From the NCBI RefSeq assembly GCF_017068455.1, contig NZ_CP070608.1:668501-732500 (forward strand): 64,000 nt of DNA. Direction: 5' to 3'. This DNA comes from Fulvivirga lutea. GTDB taxonomy: Bacteria; Bacteroidota; Bacteroidia; Cytophagales; Cyclobacteriaceae. Under the pieces are notes generated by a model, which was not told the origin of the DNA, did no database searches, and was given only the letters and a program-made list of their open reading frames with translations. This document shows, piece after piece, positions 28,115-35,924 of the stretch. The position numbers were made by a program, and so were the translations under genes. The first letter of the stretch is position 1. Each line of letters begins with the position of its first letter.

Positions 28115-30517
28115 TTAGTTCCTTAATGGTTTACCTGTTGTTAAAATGCTTTGAATTCTTTCTAATGTTTTCTTTTCTCCTGTTAGAGATAAGAATGCTT
28201 CTCTTTCAAGATCCAATAAATATTGTTCAGTAACTTCTTGTGGATAAGATAAATCTCCCCCACACATTACGTAAGCAATTTTATTCGCGATTTTCAGGTC
28301 ATGGTCAGAGATATAATTACCCATTCTCATTCCGTTAACACCTGCCATAAATAAAGCCATACCTGTTTTACCTTGAACTTTAATATTGCTTGCCTGGACT
28401 GGCATCGTGTAACCAGCATCTGCTAATTCAATTACCGTAGCTTTTGCATCAGCTAGCTGTCTATCAATATTCATTGAAATTCTATCCTGAGGTCTCAAGA
28501 TGTGCATGCCTCGTGCTTCTTCAGCAGAAGTGGCAACTTTAGCAGTAGCTATGTTCATGAATGCATTTTGTAAATCATTCAGAACAACATCGCCTGTTTG
28601 TATTCCATCAGAAACTCTTTTCGTTAATTCCTTGGTTCCGCCACCACCTGGGATAAGGCCGACACCAACTTCTACTAAACCTATATAAGTTTCAGCAGCA
28701 GCTTGTACAACGTCAGCATGCATGGTCATTTCGCAGCCACCACCCAATGAGAGCCCATGAGGTGCTACCACAACAGGTACTGATGAATAACGAACTCGCA
28801 TCATTGTATTTTGGAAGTGACGAATCATAAAATCTACTTCGTCAAACTCTTGTTCGATGGCATACATAAATACCATACCCAAGTTTGCTCCCGCAGAAAA
28901 TTGTGCTCCTTGGTTTCCTATTACTAAACCTCGGTAGTCTTTTTCTGCCATATCAATGGCCTTATTAATTCCCTCAACCACTTCACCTCCGAGGGTATTC
29001 ATTTTGGTATGGAATTCAATTCCAATTACATCATCACCCAGATCAAAAATTGTAGAGCCTGAATTGCTCCAAAGAACTTTGCTTTCTCTAATGTTATCCA
29101 GTATGATGTATTCGTCTGCGCCAGGAACTGGTTTATAAGATTTAGAATCAATGTCATAGTAATGTCTTACGCCATCTTTCGCTGTGTAAAATGTTTTAAT
29201 ACCAGCATCTAACATGTCATAAACCCATTTATTAGGCTTATAACCCATTTCTTCCATTTGCTGGATCGATTTCTCTATGCCGATAGAGTCCCAAGTTTCG
29301 AAAGGACCTACTTCCCAGCCAAAGCCTGCACAAACTGCATCATCAATTTTATATAACTCATCGGCAATCTCAGGAATGCGGTTTGTTACATACTTGAAAA
29401 GCGCGAAGAATGAGTCTCTGTAAAATTCACCTGCTTTATCTTTTCCAGCCAACAATGGCTTAAATCTTTCTTTAAGATTTTCAATTGGCTTAGTAGCTTC
29501 AAGCGTTCCAAAAGAGGCTTTCTTTTTAGGCTCGTATTCTAACGTTTCTAGATTTAAGGTAAGTATCTCTGTTTTGCCCTTATCATCTTTTGTTTTCTTA
29601 TAGAAACCTTGGCCTGTTTTGTCTCCAAGCCATTTATTCTCCATCAACTTGCCGACTACGTCAGGTAATTTAAAAGTATCTCTACCTTCATCGTTAGGTA
29701 AACCTTCATATAAATTTGTTGCAACCTTAACAAGTGTATCTAAGCCAACAACATCAGAGGTTCTGAAGGTAGCCGATTTGGGCCTGCCAATTACCGGCCC
29801 TGTGAGTTTATCTACTTCGTCCACGTTAAGGCCAAGCTTTTGCATGGATTCGATGACTTTCAAAATGGCATAAATTCCAACTCTGTTGGCGATAAAGGCT
29901 GGTGTATCTTTCGCTAATACCGTTGTCTTACCTAAGAACAGATCACCATAGTGCATTAAGAAATCTGTGATTTCAGGGTCTGTTTTTGGGGTAGGAATGA
30001 TTTCAAGTAATCGAAGGTATCTAGGTGGATTGAAGAAGTGCGTTCCGCAGAAATGCTTTTGAAAATCTTCACTTCTACCGTCAAGCATCAGGTGAATAGG
30101 AATACCTGATGTATTAGAAGTAATAAGCGTTCCCGGAGTTCTGTGCTTTTCAACCTGCTCAAATACTTTTTTCTTGATATCCAGATTTTCAACTACTACT
30201 TCAATTGTCCAATCATAATCCTTGATTTTAGAAATGTCATCGTCAAAATTTCCTAGTGTTATTCTACTAGCAAAGTCTTTGTCATAAAGTGATGCAGGCT
30301 TTGACTTTAAGGTTGATTCAAAGGCATCATTCACAATTCTGTTTCTGACAACCTTATCTTCTAGTGTTAAACCTTTCTTTTTTTCCTGATCATTAAGCTC
30401 ACGAGGAACAATGTCTAACAAAAGAACATCTACACCAATGTTAGCAAAGTGACATGCAATTCGCGATCCCATGATACCGGATCCTAATACAGCAACTTTT
30501 CTTATTCGTCTAGTCAT
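28115..30517 (-). CDS. fadN: FadN-type 3-hydroxyacyl-CoA dehydrogenase / enoyl-CoA hydratase
   Basis: 800 residues. The domain order is dehydrogenase first, with an N-terminal Rossmann fold (VLGSGIMGSRIA) and the HFFNPPRYLRLLEIIPT substrate segment, then an enoyl-CoA hydratase/isomerase domain (about residues 480-720). The latter has GAQFSAGANLG and both catalytic glutamates, in GGGCEMTMHAD and GLVEVGVGLIPGGGG. This is the order of Bacillus FadN, opposite to E. coli FadB. It performs the two middle steps of beta-oxidation and heads the enzyme genes of the operon, 8 nt after marR. Confidence 0.93.
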   Translation of the reverse strand: MTRRIRKVAVLGSGIMGSRIACHFANIGVDVLLLDIVPRELNDQEKKKGLTLEDKVVRNRIVNDAFESTLKSKPASLYDKDFASRITLGNFDDDISKIKDYDWTIEVVVENLDIKKKVFEQVEKHRTPGTLITSNTSGIPIHLMLDGRSEDFQKHFCGTHFFNPPRYLRLLEIIPTPKTDPEITDFLMHYGDLFLGKTTVLAKDTPAFIANRVGIYAILKVIESMQKLGLNVDEVDKLTGPVIGRPKSATFRTSDVVGLDTLVKVATNLYEGLPNDEGRDTFKLPDVVGKLMENKWLGDKTGQGFYKKTKDDKGKTEILTLNLETLEYEPKKKASFGTLEATKPIENLKERFKPLLAGKDKAGEFYRDSFFALFKYVTNRIPEIADELYKIDDAVCAGFGWEVGPFETWDSIGIEKSIQQMEEMGYKPNKWVYDMLDAGIKTFYTAKDGVRHYYDIDSKSYKPVPGADEYIILDNIRESKVLWSNSGSTIFDLGDDVIGIEFHTKMNTLGGEVVEGINKAIDMAEKDYRGLVIGNQGAQFSAGANLGMVFMYAIEQEFDEVDFMIRHFQNTMMRVRYSSVPVVVAPHGLSLGGGCEMTMHADVVQAAAETYIGLVEVGVGLIPGGGGTKELTKRVSDGIQTGDVVLNDLQNAFMNIATAKVATSAEEARGMHILRPQDRISMNIDRQLADAKATVIELADAGYTMPVQASNIKVQGKTGMALFMAGVNGMRMGNYISDHDLKIANKIAYVMCGGDLSYPQEVTEQYLLDLEREAFLSLTGEKKTLERIQSILTTGKPLRN

Positions 30518-30525
30518 TAGTTAGT

Positions 30526-30978
30526 TTATTTATTATTTGCGTTATCGTATACTTTATTCTTATCTATAATTTCGTTGATGTTATTAATCACATCAAAGAA
30601 TACATTTAATTTCGATTCTGGGATTTTCTCACGCACCTGATTATTAAAAGATAACACCGTATTTCGTGAAACTTCTTTCTTCCGTTTGCCTTCTTCTGTT
30701 AGGTATATTCTAACTGATCGGCCATCATTCTCGTCTGGCTTACGATAGATCAGCCCTTTTTCTTCCATGTTTTTTAAGACACGCGTTAGGCTCCTTGACT
30801 CCAAGCCCATTAGAGGAGCAATCTTGGTAGCCTGAGTACCTTCTTTAGAACTAATGTTCAATAGAACAAAACCGATAGAAGTTGTGATGTCCTGTTTGAC
30901 CGCCTGCTGGTTATACATTCGAGAGATGGCATGCCATGCAGACTTAATATTATGATCGATTGTTTCCTCTCTTTTCAT
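30526..30978 (-). CDS. MarR-family regulator of the fad operon
   Basis: 150 residues from the ATG at 30978. A start 15 nt upstream (30993) would run into a strong dyad, so the shorter form is preferred. The winged helix carries KIAPLMGLESRSLTRVLKNMEEKGLI followed by the wing DENDGRSVRIYLTEEG. As first gene of the beta-oxidation operon it most likely represses the operon and releases it upon binding acyl-CoA or fatty acid, by analogy with other MarR/FadR-type switches (inference). Its own upstream DNA holds three inverted repeats. Confidence 0.9.
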   Translation of the reverse strand: MKREETIDHNIKSAWHAISRMYNQQAVKQDITTSIGFVLLNISSKEGTQATKIAPLMGLESRSLTRVLKNMEEKGLIYRKPDENDGRSVRIYLTEEGKRKKEVSRNTVLSFNNQVREKIPESKLNVFFDVINNINEIIDKNKVYDNANNK

Positions 30979-30986
30979 ATTCACAC

Positions 30987-31015
30987 CCTTCAATTCAAAC
31001 GTTTGTTTTTGAAGG
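30987..31015 (-). promoter_or_regulatory. Operator-like dyad before the marR-fadNAE operon
   Basis: An imperfect 29-nt inverted repeat: outer arms CCTTCAA and TTGAAGG around a perfect CAAACGTTTG core (30996-31005). It lies 9 nt upstream of the marR start and just downstream of a TATATTTG -7 element, where a repressor would block transcription. It is the likely binding site of the MarR protein (inference). Confidence 0.55.
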
Positions 31016-31016
31016 A

Positions 31017-31050
31017 TAACAAATATAAAAAAATTTGTTATGCATGCATA
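31017..31050 (-). promoter_or_regulatory. Promoter and second/third dyads of the fad operon
   Basis: TAACAAAT (31017-31024) and ATTTGTTA (31033-31040) form a perfect 8-bp inverted repeat with an 8-nt spacer. Inside it, on the minus strand, is TATATTTG (31027 down to 31020), a perfect Bacteroidota -7 element. The adjacent TATGCATGCATA (31039-31050) is a perfect 12-nt palindrome. The promoter assignment is good; the function of the dyads is inferred. Confidence 0.55.
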
Positions 31051-31154
31051 CTATATTGGATTAAATTTTACTCACAATATAATCAATTTTAATGTGTTTG
31101 TAACCTTCACGAATTACAATCGTATTACCTAAGACTCCAATGTATTGAACTATT

Positions 31155-31490
31155 ATGCATAGTCCGGAACTATTAAAAGGCACTTTACAAACTATCATTT
31201 TGAAGCTACTGGCTGATAATGGTAAAATGTATGGGTATGAAATAACCCAAAAAGTAAAAGCCCTTTCCAATGGAAAATTGGTTTTAACTGAAGGTTCATT
31301 GTACCCAACTCTTCATAAGCTTGAAGCCGAGGGGCTTCTTTCAACTGAAAAGGTAAGCATGGGTAAGCGCGTTAGAAAATATTATTTACTCACACCGGTT
31401 GGTAACAGCACGGTTTCTCAAAAAATTGAGGCTTTTGAGGCCTTTATCAGCACCATGTTTAATGTGCTCCAGATTAAACCTGCTTATTAA
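31155..31490 (+). CDS. PadR-family transcriptional regulator
   Basis: 111 residues, the size of a minimal PadR (PF03551). The winged helix shows LLKGTLQTIILKLLADNGKMYGYEI and the PadR hallmark LTEGSLYPTLHKLEAEGLL. PadR proteins repress neighbouring transport or stress genes and respond to small ligands. Its TAA stop shares one base with the ATG of the permease, a tight coupling usual in Cytophagales for these pairs, so it likely controls the permease. Confidence 0.93.
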   Translation: MHSPELLKGTLQTIILKLLADNGKMYGYEITQKVKALSNGKLVLTEGSLYPTLHKLEAEGLLSTEKVSMGKRVRKYYLLTPVGNSTVSQKIEAFEAFISTMFNVLQIKPAY

Positions 31491-34186
31491 TGCAATTAAC
31501 CAACGAGCATATTAACTATATCTCGAAGGACATTCAATATCGAGGAATCGTTGACGACAATCTGGGTGAAGAACTGCTCGATCATATATGTTCATTGGTG
31601 GAAGATAAGATGCAATCAGGAATGCGTTTTATTGAAGCCTATGATGAGGTAATTAAAGACTTTGGAAACGAGGAAAAGCTCGTTTCACTACAATCCCAAA
31701 CTATCCAATACTCCAATAACAACACTAAGATCATGATTCGTAATTATTTTAAAATTGCCATTCGAAACCTCGTGAAGCACAAGTTTTATTCTGCTATAAA
31801 TATTATTGGCCTAGCTGTTGGCGTTGCCTGTAGCCTCTTAATTTACCTGTTTGTTCAAAATGAGCTCAATTATGATGATTTTCATGTAAATGGAAACAAC
31901 ATCTATCGGATAGAGAGATATGGTAAAATCAATGGAAATGAATTTAAGTACCCTACGGGACCTGCCCCTTTCGGGTTCACTGCAGTTGAAGAAATGCCTG
32001 AGGTTGAACAAGCAGTAAGGTTCCGAAACAGAGGTACTTACTTGGTAAAGACACCAGAATCGAATGAAAGTATAAAAGAAGATCGATTGACCTTCACCGA
32101 TTCTACACTGTTTGATCTGTTTACTTTTAAGGTAATTGAAGGAGACAAAAGAACAGCGCTGATAAGGCCTTATACAGTGGCCATAAACAAATCAACGGCC
32201 GATAAGTATTATCCTGGAGAAAGTGCTTTGAATAAGACTCTGATTATGGATGGCAATGAGTCGTTTGAAATAACGGCTGTTTTTGAAGATATCCCAAGCA
32301 ACTCCCACATACAGTTCGACTTTTTTATGTCGATGTCAACTATTCAAAAGGAAGCCAATAACAACATGTGGTTGAGCAATAATTTCTACACCTACATAAG
32401 GGCCGCTGATGGTGTTGAAAAAGAAGACCTTGCCTTAAAGCTTTCCGATTTCTATGGTAGAAAAGTAGAGCCTCAACTCAAAGAGTTTTTAGGTGTTGGC
32501 CTTGAGGAATTTGCTGCATCAGGTAATGAAGTGGTTTTGGAATTGAAACAATTGGAAGATATTTATCTAAAGTCTGACTTCATTTTTGACATCGGTAAAA
32601 CAGGCAATCAACAAAGTGTATACCTTTTTATTGCCATTGCCATCTTTATCCTGGCATTAGCGTGCATAAACTTTATGAACCTATCAACTGCAAGGTCTGC
32701 TAACCGGGCAAAAGAAGTTGGCGTTCGAAAGGCATTGGGGTCATACAAATCTCACTTAGTAAGACAATTTCTTACTGAATCTATTATTATGAGTTTAATG
32801 TCTTTAATTGTAGGTTTCATACTGGTAATAACTCTTTTACCATTCTTTAATCTCATTGCTGAAAGAAGCCTAACCATTCCTTTTGGTGACCCCCTTTTCA
32901 TTTTGTCTGTTTTAAGTGGTGCTATTGTTATAGGAGTTATTGCCGGAATATATCCAGCCTTCTTCCTTAGCTCTTTCAAACCTATAAATACCTTGAAGGG
33001 AAAATTGGCTCAGGGTGCCGGAAGTTCAATACTGCGTAGCTCACTTGTTGTGTTCCAATTCTTTATCAGTATTCTTTTGATTATAGGCACTATCGCTATA
33101 CAGAAACAATTAAATTTTATTCAAAACAAAAAAATTGGTTTCAATAAAGAGCAGGTGATTTTGGTAAATGACACCTATATGTTGGGTGACTCCAGAGAAA
33201 CTTTTAAAAATGAGGTTACCCAGTTAGGCAATGTAGTTTCTGCCTCATATAGCGGTTTTATTCCGATCAACGGCTATAACAGAAATGATAATGTTTATTG
33301 GAAGAAGGGACTCTCGCCAGATGAATCGAATACGATTAGCACCCAAATGTGGAATGTAGATAGTGACTATATACCAACGATGGGTATGGAATTAATTGAA
33401 GGACGAAATTTTGACAAAAACATAGCGTCCGATTCAAACGCGGTAATTTTAAATGAACAGGCGTTAAGAGTTTATGGGTTTAACCCAGGTGACGAAAGAG
33501 CAATCGTAACATATAGCTACAATAATAATACTGGTGCTGTGTTATCTGATGAGTTTGAAGTTTATCATGTTATTGGTGTGGTTAAAGATTTTCATTTTGA
33601 ATCCCTCAAAGAAAATATTGGTCCTCTGGCGCTTAGATTAGGTAACAGCACTGGCGTTATGTCTGTTCGGTTATCAACAAACGATTTTTCAAATTCAGTG
33701 AAACAAATTGAAGATACATGGAAAAAGGTAGGGGCTGGATTGCCATTTAACTATCATTTTCTTGATGACAAGTTTGCAAAAATGTATGCTGAAGAATCAA
33801 GGTTGGGCGTGGTTTTTGGTATTTTTTCTGCACTGGCAATATTCATCGGATGTTTAGGACTGTTTGCATTAGCTACTTTTATGGCTGAACAAAGGGTTAA
33901 AGAAATAGGGATAAGAAAAGTGTTAGGAGCAAGTGTAAACTCAATTGCTCTGATGCTTTCAAAGCAATTTACACTTTTAGTTCTTGTTGCGTACTTTATA
34001 GCCATCCCGGTTGCATGGTATGGCATAGACCTGTGGTTGAACAGTTATAACTACAAAATTTCAGTTGGTGCTGAACTTTTTATAATAGCCGGTGCCCTTG
34101 CCTTTTTAATTGCATTAATAACAGTAAGTTATCAGGCAATAAAAGCCGCCATGAGCAACCCTGTAGATTCTTTGAAAAGCGAGTAA
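31490..34186 (+). CDS. FtsX/MacB-like ABC transporter permease with N-terminal prefix domain
   Basis: 898 residues. An N-terminal soluble segment of about 80 residues (DNLGEELLDHICSLVEDKM) is the permease prefix domain found with PadR partners. Then come a first TM helix (about 95-115), a large MacB-type periplasmic domain, three TM helices with the FtsX signature (ANRAKEVGVRKALGSYKSHLVRQFL), a second periplasmic domain and a second FtsX set (EQRVKEIGIRKVLGASVNSIALML). No ATPase is encoded next to it. Such duplicated permeases act in peptide or lipoprotein-linked export or sensing; substrate unknown. Confidence 0.9.
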   Translation: MQLTNEHINYISKDIQYRGIVDDNLGEELLDHICSLVEDKMQSGMRFIEAYDEVIKDFGNEEKLVSLQSQTIQYSNNNTKIMIRNYFKIAIRNLVKHKFYSAINIIGLAVGVACSLLIYLFVQNELNYDDFHVNGNNIYRIERYGKINGNEFKYPTGPAPFGFTAVEEMPEVEQAVRFRNRGTYLVKTPESNESIKEDRLTFTDSTLFDLFTFKVIEGDKRTALIRPYTVAINKSTADKYYPGESALNKTLIMDGNESFEITAVFEDIPSNSHIQFDFFMSMSTIQKEANNNMWLSNNFYTYIRAADGVEKEDLALKLSDFYGRKVEPQLKEFLGVGLEEFAASGNEVVLELKQLEDIYLKSDFIFDIGKTGNQQSVYLFIAIAIFILALACINFMNLSTARSANRAKEVGVRKALGSYKSHLVRQFLTESIIMSLMSLIVGFILVITLLPFFNLIAERSLTIPFGDPLFILSVLSGAIVIGVIAGIYPAFFLSSFKPINTLKGKLAQGAGSSILRSSLVVFQFFISILLIIGTIAIQKQLNFIQNKKIGFNKEQVILVNDTYMLGDSRETFKNEVTQLGNVVSASYSGFIPINGYNRNDNVYWKKGLSPDESNTISTQMWNVDSDYIPTMGMELIEGRNFDKNIASDSNAVILNEQALRVYGFNPGDERAIVTYSYNNNTGAVLSDEFEVYHVIGVVKDFHFESLKENIGPLALRLGNSTGVMSVRLSTNDFSNSVKQIEDTWKKVGAGLPFNYHFLDDKFAKMYAEESRLGVVFGIFSALAIFIGCLGLFALATFMAEQRVKEIGIRKVLGASVNSIALMLSKQFTLLVLVAYFIAIPVAWYGIDLWLNSYNYKISVGAELFIIAGALAFLIALITVSYQAIKAAMSNPVDSLKSE

Positions 34187-34963
34187 TTAAAGCAGGCCGT
34201 CTCTAATACATTTGGCTACCAGCTCCGTAATATTCTGGCAATCAGTTTTTGCCAGAATGTTTTTTCTGTGGGTATGAACAGTGTGTTCACTGATAAACAA
34301 CTTTTTAGCTATCTCAGATGTAGAATGACCTAGCGACAGTAATCTTAATATATCTCTTTCTCGGTGGCTGTATTTATTTTCGAGTAAGTGTTGAGAGTAG
34401 TTTTTATAATAAATAGTTTCATATTCATCATTCGCATTTAAAATTAATGCCGTTGATTTCATTGGAATACGATCTCCAGAACCCGTAACTGAATAGTGAG
34501 CCAAACCTATTACAGGTTTTCCTTCATCATCAAAATACATGGGTGTTGTATGTTGAGTGACATTCAGGTATTCATCTTTGGAGTTTTTAATGCTGTAATT
34601 CCAGATATAACTTACGCGCTTTCTATCTTCCTGTGGAATTTCAGCTAGTGTGAATTCCATAAGCTCTGACAACACTTTCAACCAAATACTTGCCTCATCT
34701 GGGTGATACCTACTCCACCAATAGGTCATGCCTTCATCCTCCATTTTCTTTCGGTCGAGACCAGTAGCATAGGAGAAATTCTTACTTACAAACTCAAAAG
34801 ATCTTTTAGTAGTGTTAGTAATGCAAAAGAACATAGCACTGGGCGGAATTAGCTTATCTAGTTCTTTTAATCTTTTAATGTGGGTTTCGATTACATCGCC
34901 TTTGAGCTCCTTTATAGTCTCAAAGACTTCATCGTAAATATTTACAAATTCGTGGTTATGCAT
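34187..34963 (-). CDS. LuxR-family transcriptional regulator with PAS-like N-terminal domain
   Basis: 258 residues. The C-terminal helix-turn-helix reads YSHRERDILRLLSLG, then TSEIAKKLFISEHTVHTHRKNIL, a clear GerE/LuxR domain. The N-terminal roughly 170 residues resemble a PAS fold (FVSKNFSYATGLDRKKMEDEG, YWWSRYHPDE). It would sense a small ligand or redox cue and bind DNA. Its stop abuts the permease stop without any gap. It is the last gene of a three-gene minus-strand operon with a coiled-coil protein and a lipoprotein. Confidence 0.87.
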   Translation of the reverse strand: MHNHEFVNIYDEVFETIKELKGDVIETHIKRLKELDKLIPPSAMFFCITNTTKRSFEFVSKNFSYATGLDRKKMEDEGMTYWWSRYHPDEASIWLKVLSELMEFTLAEIPQEDRKRVSYIWNYSIKNSKDEYLNVTQHTTPMYFDDEGKPVIGLAHYSVTGSGDRIPMKSTALILNANDEYETIYYKNYSQHLLENKYSHRERDILRLLSLGHSTSEIAKKLFISEHTVHTHRKNILAKTDCQNITELVAKCIRDGLL

Positions 34964-34990
34964 TTTGTTTAACTAAACAGCAGACAATGT

Positions 34991-35623
34991 TTAATGTTTA
35001 AACTCCGTTCCTAATTTTTCAAGTGCAGCTTTGGCTCTTTCCAATTTTTCTTTTTCCAATCTTATTTTTTCTTCTAAATCTCGTGCTACCTTTTCAGCCT
35101 GAGCTATTTTCTCCTCTTTTACTTTAATTGCCTCATCAACAACATCGCCTGCTTGTTTCTGCTCCTCAACTTTTTGCTTGGCCACTTCTATTTTTGTTTG
35201 AGTTTCTTGTAAAGTTTGCTCCGCTAAAGCCACTTTCTCTTCGGATTCTTTCACTTCTGCCTCGGCTTTAGCACGAGCCTCTGCCGCCCTGGCTTGGCCA
35301 AATTCTTTACCGCTTAGTTCACCTTTATTTTTTCCGTAGGCATTCCCATCATTTTCCTCCCCTTCTTCACTTTCCTCCTTATCTTCTTTTGGGTCTTTGT
35401 CTTTCACCTTCTCCTCCTTCATTTTCTTTCCCTTCTCTTCTGAATCCAGACTGTCAGACTCATTACTGTTTTTATCTTTCTCCTTTCCTTTCCCTTTGTT
35501 TTCTTTATTCTTTTGAGCTTGCTCTTTTTTCTCTTTCGCTTTATCAGAATTTCCTTGAGCCGAGGACTCTAAAATTGTTACGCAAAGAACAAGAGTTAAT
35601 AGTATGTAGGTTAACTTTTTCAT
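34991..35623 (-). CDS. Secreted, highly charged coiled-coil protein
   Basis: 210 residues. A signal peptide (MKKLTYILLTLVLCVTILESSAQ) is followed by a long low-complexity lysine/glutamate region and a C-terminal coiled coil (about residues 115-205) rich in Glu, Lys, Ala and Gln. A central GKNKGELSGKEFGQARA block is less repetitive and may be a family core. No catalytic domain is visible. It lies between a small lipoprotein and a LuxR regulator with short gaps (18 and 27 nt), suggesting an envelope-associated function under that regulator. Confidence 0.65.
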   Translation of the reverse strand: MKKLTYILLTLVLCVTILESSAQGNSDKAKEKKEQAQKNKENKGKGKEKDKNSNESDSLDSEEKGKKMKEEKVKDKDPKEDKEESEEGEENDGNAYGKNKGELSGKEFGQARAAEARAKAEAEVKESEEKVALAEQTLQETQTKIEVAKQKVEEQKQAGDVVDEAIKVKEEKIAQAEKVARDLEEKIRLEKEKLERAKAALEKLGTEFKH

Positions 35624-35641
35624 GATTACCAGAGGTTGGGT

Positions 35642-35845
35642 TTAAATATCCTTTAAAAGGCTGTCTACTTCCTGAGTGGTTTTCTCCATTTGTTTCTCAA
35701 GGTCATCAGTAGTTTGATCTAATTCTTCTGTTGCGGCCTCTACACTTTCTGTATTGGACTTTAGCTCTTCACTAACCTCTTCTTTAGGGGCAGAGCTACA
35801 TGCTGACAGGATACCAACTGAGACAATAAAAAGTAAGTACTTCAT
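35642..35845 (-). CDS. Small lipoprotein with heptad-repeat coiled coil (67 aa)
   Basis: 67 residues: signal and lipobox MKYLLFIVSVGILSACSS, then a Glu/Thr/Ser-rich helix with heptad spacing of hydrophobic residues (ATEELDQTTDDLEKQMEKTT). Size and layout are like Lpp-type or small stress lipoproteins, though homology to Lpp is not evident. It is the first gene of the operon with the coiled-coil secreted protein and the LuxR regulator. Confidence 0.6.
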   Translation of the reverse strand: MKYLLFIVSVGILSACSSAPKEEVSEELKSNTESVEAATEELDQTTDDLEKQMEKTTQEVDSLLKDI

Positions 35846-35924
35846 AGGAGTGTAAGTTTGAATTAACTTACAAGCTAAAAAGATTTGTCAAAAAATGAAA
35901 TGGTTTTGAAGGAAGATCAATAAT

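Noticed and set aside
31061-31270. Minus-strand frame of 69 codons across the marR-padR gap
   Set aside because: It overlaps the PadR start and contains no recognisable domain; the frame is a shadow of PadR coding sequence plus the AT-rich gap.
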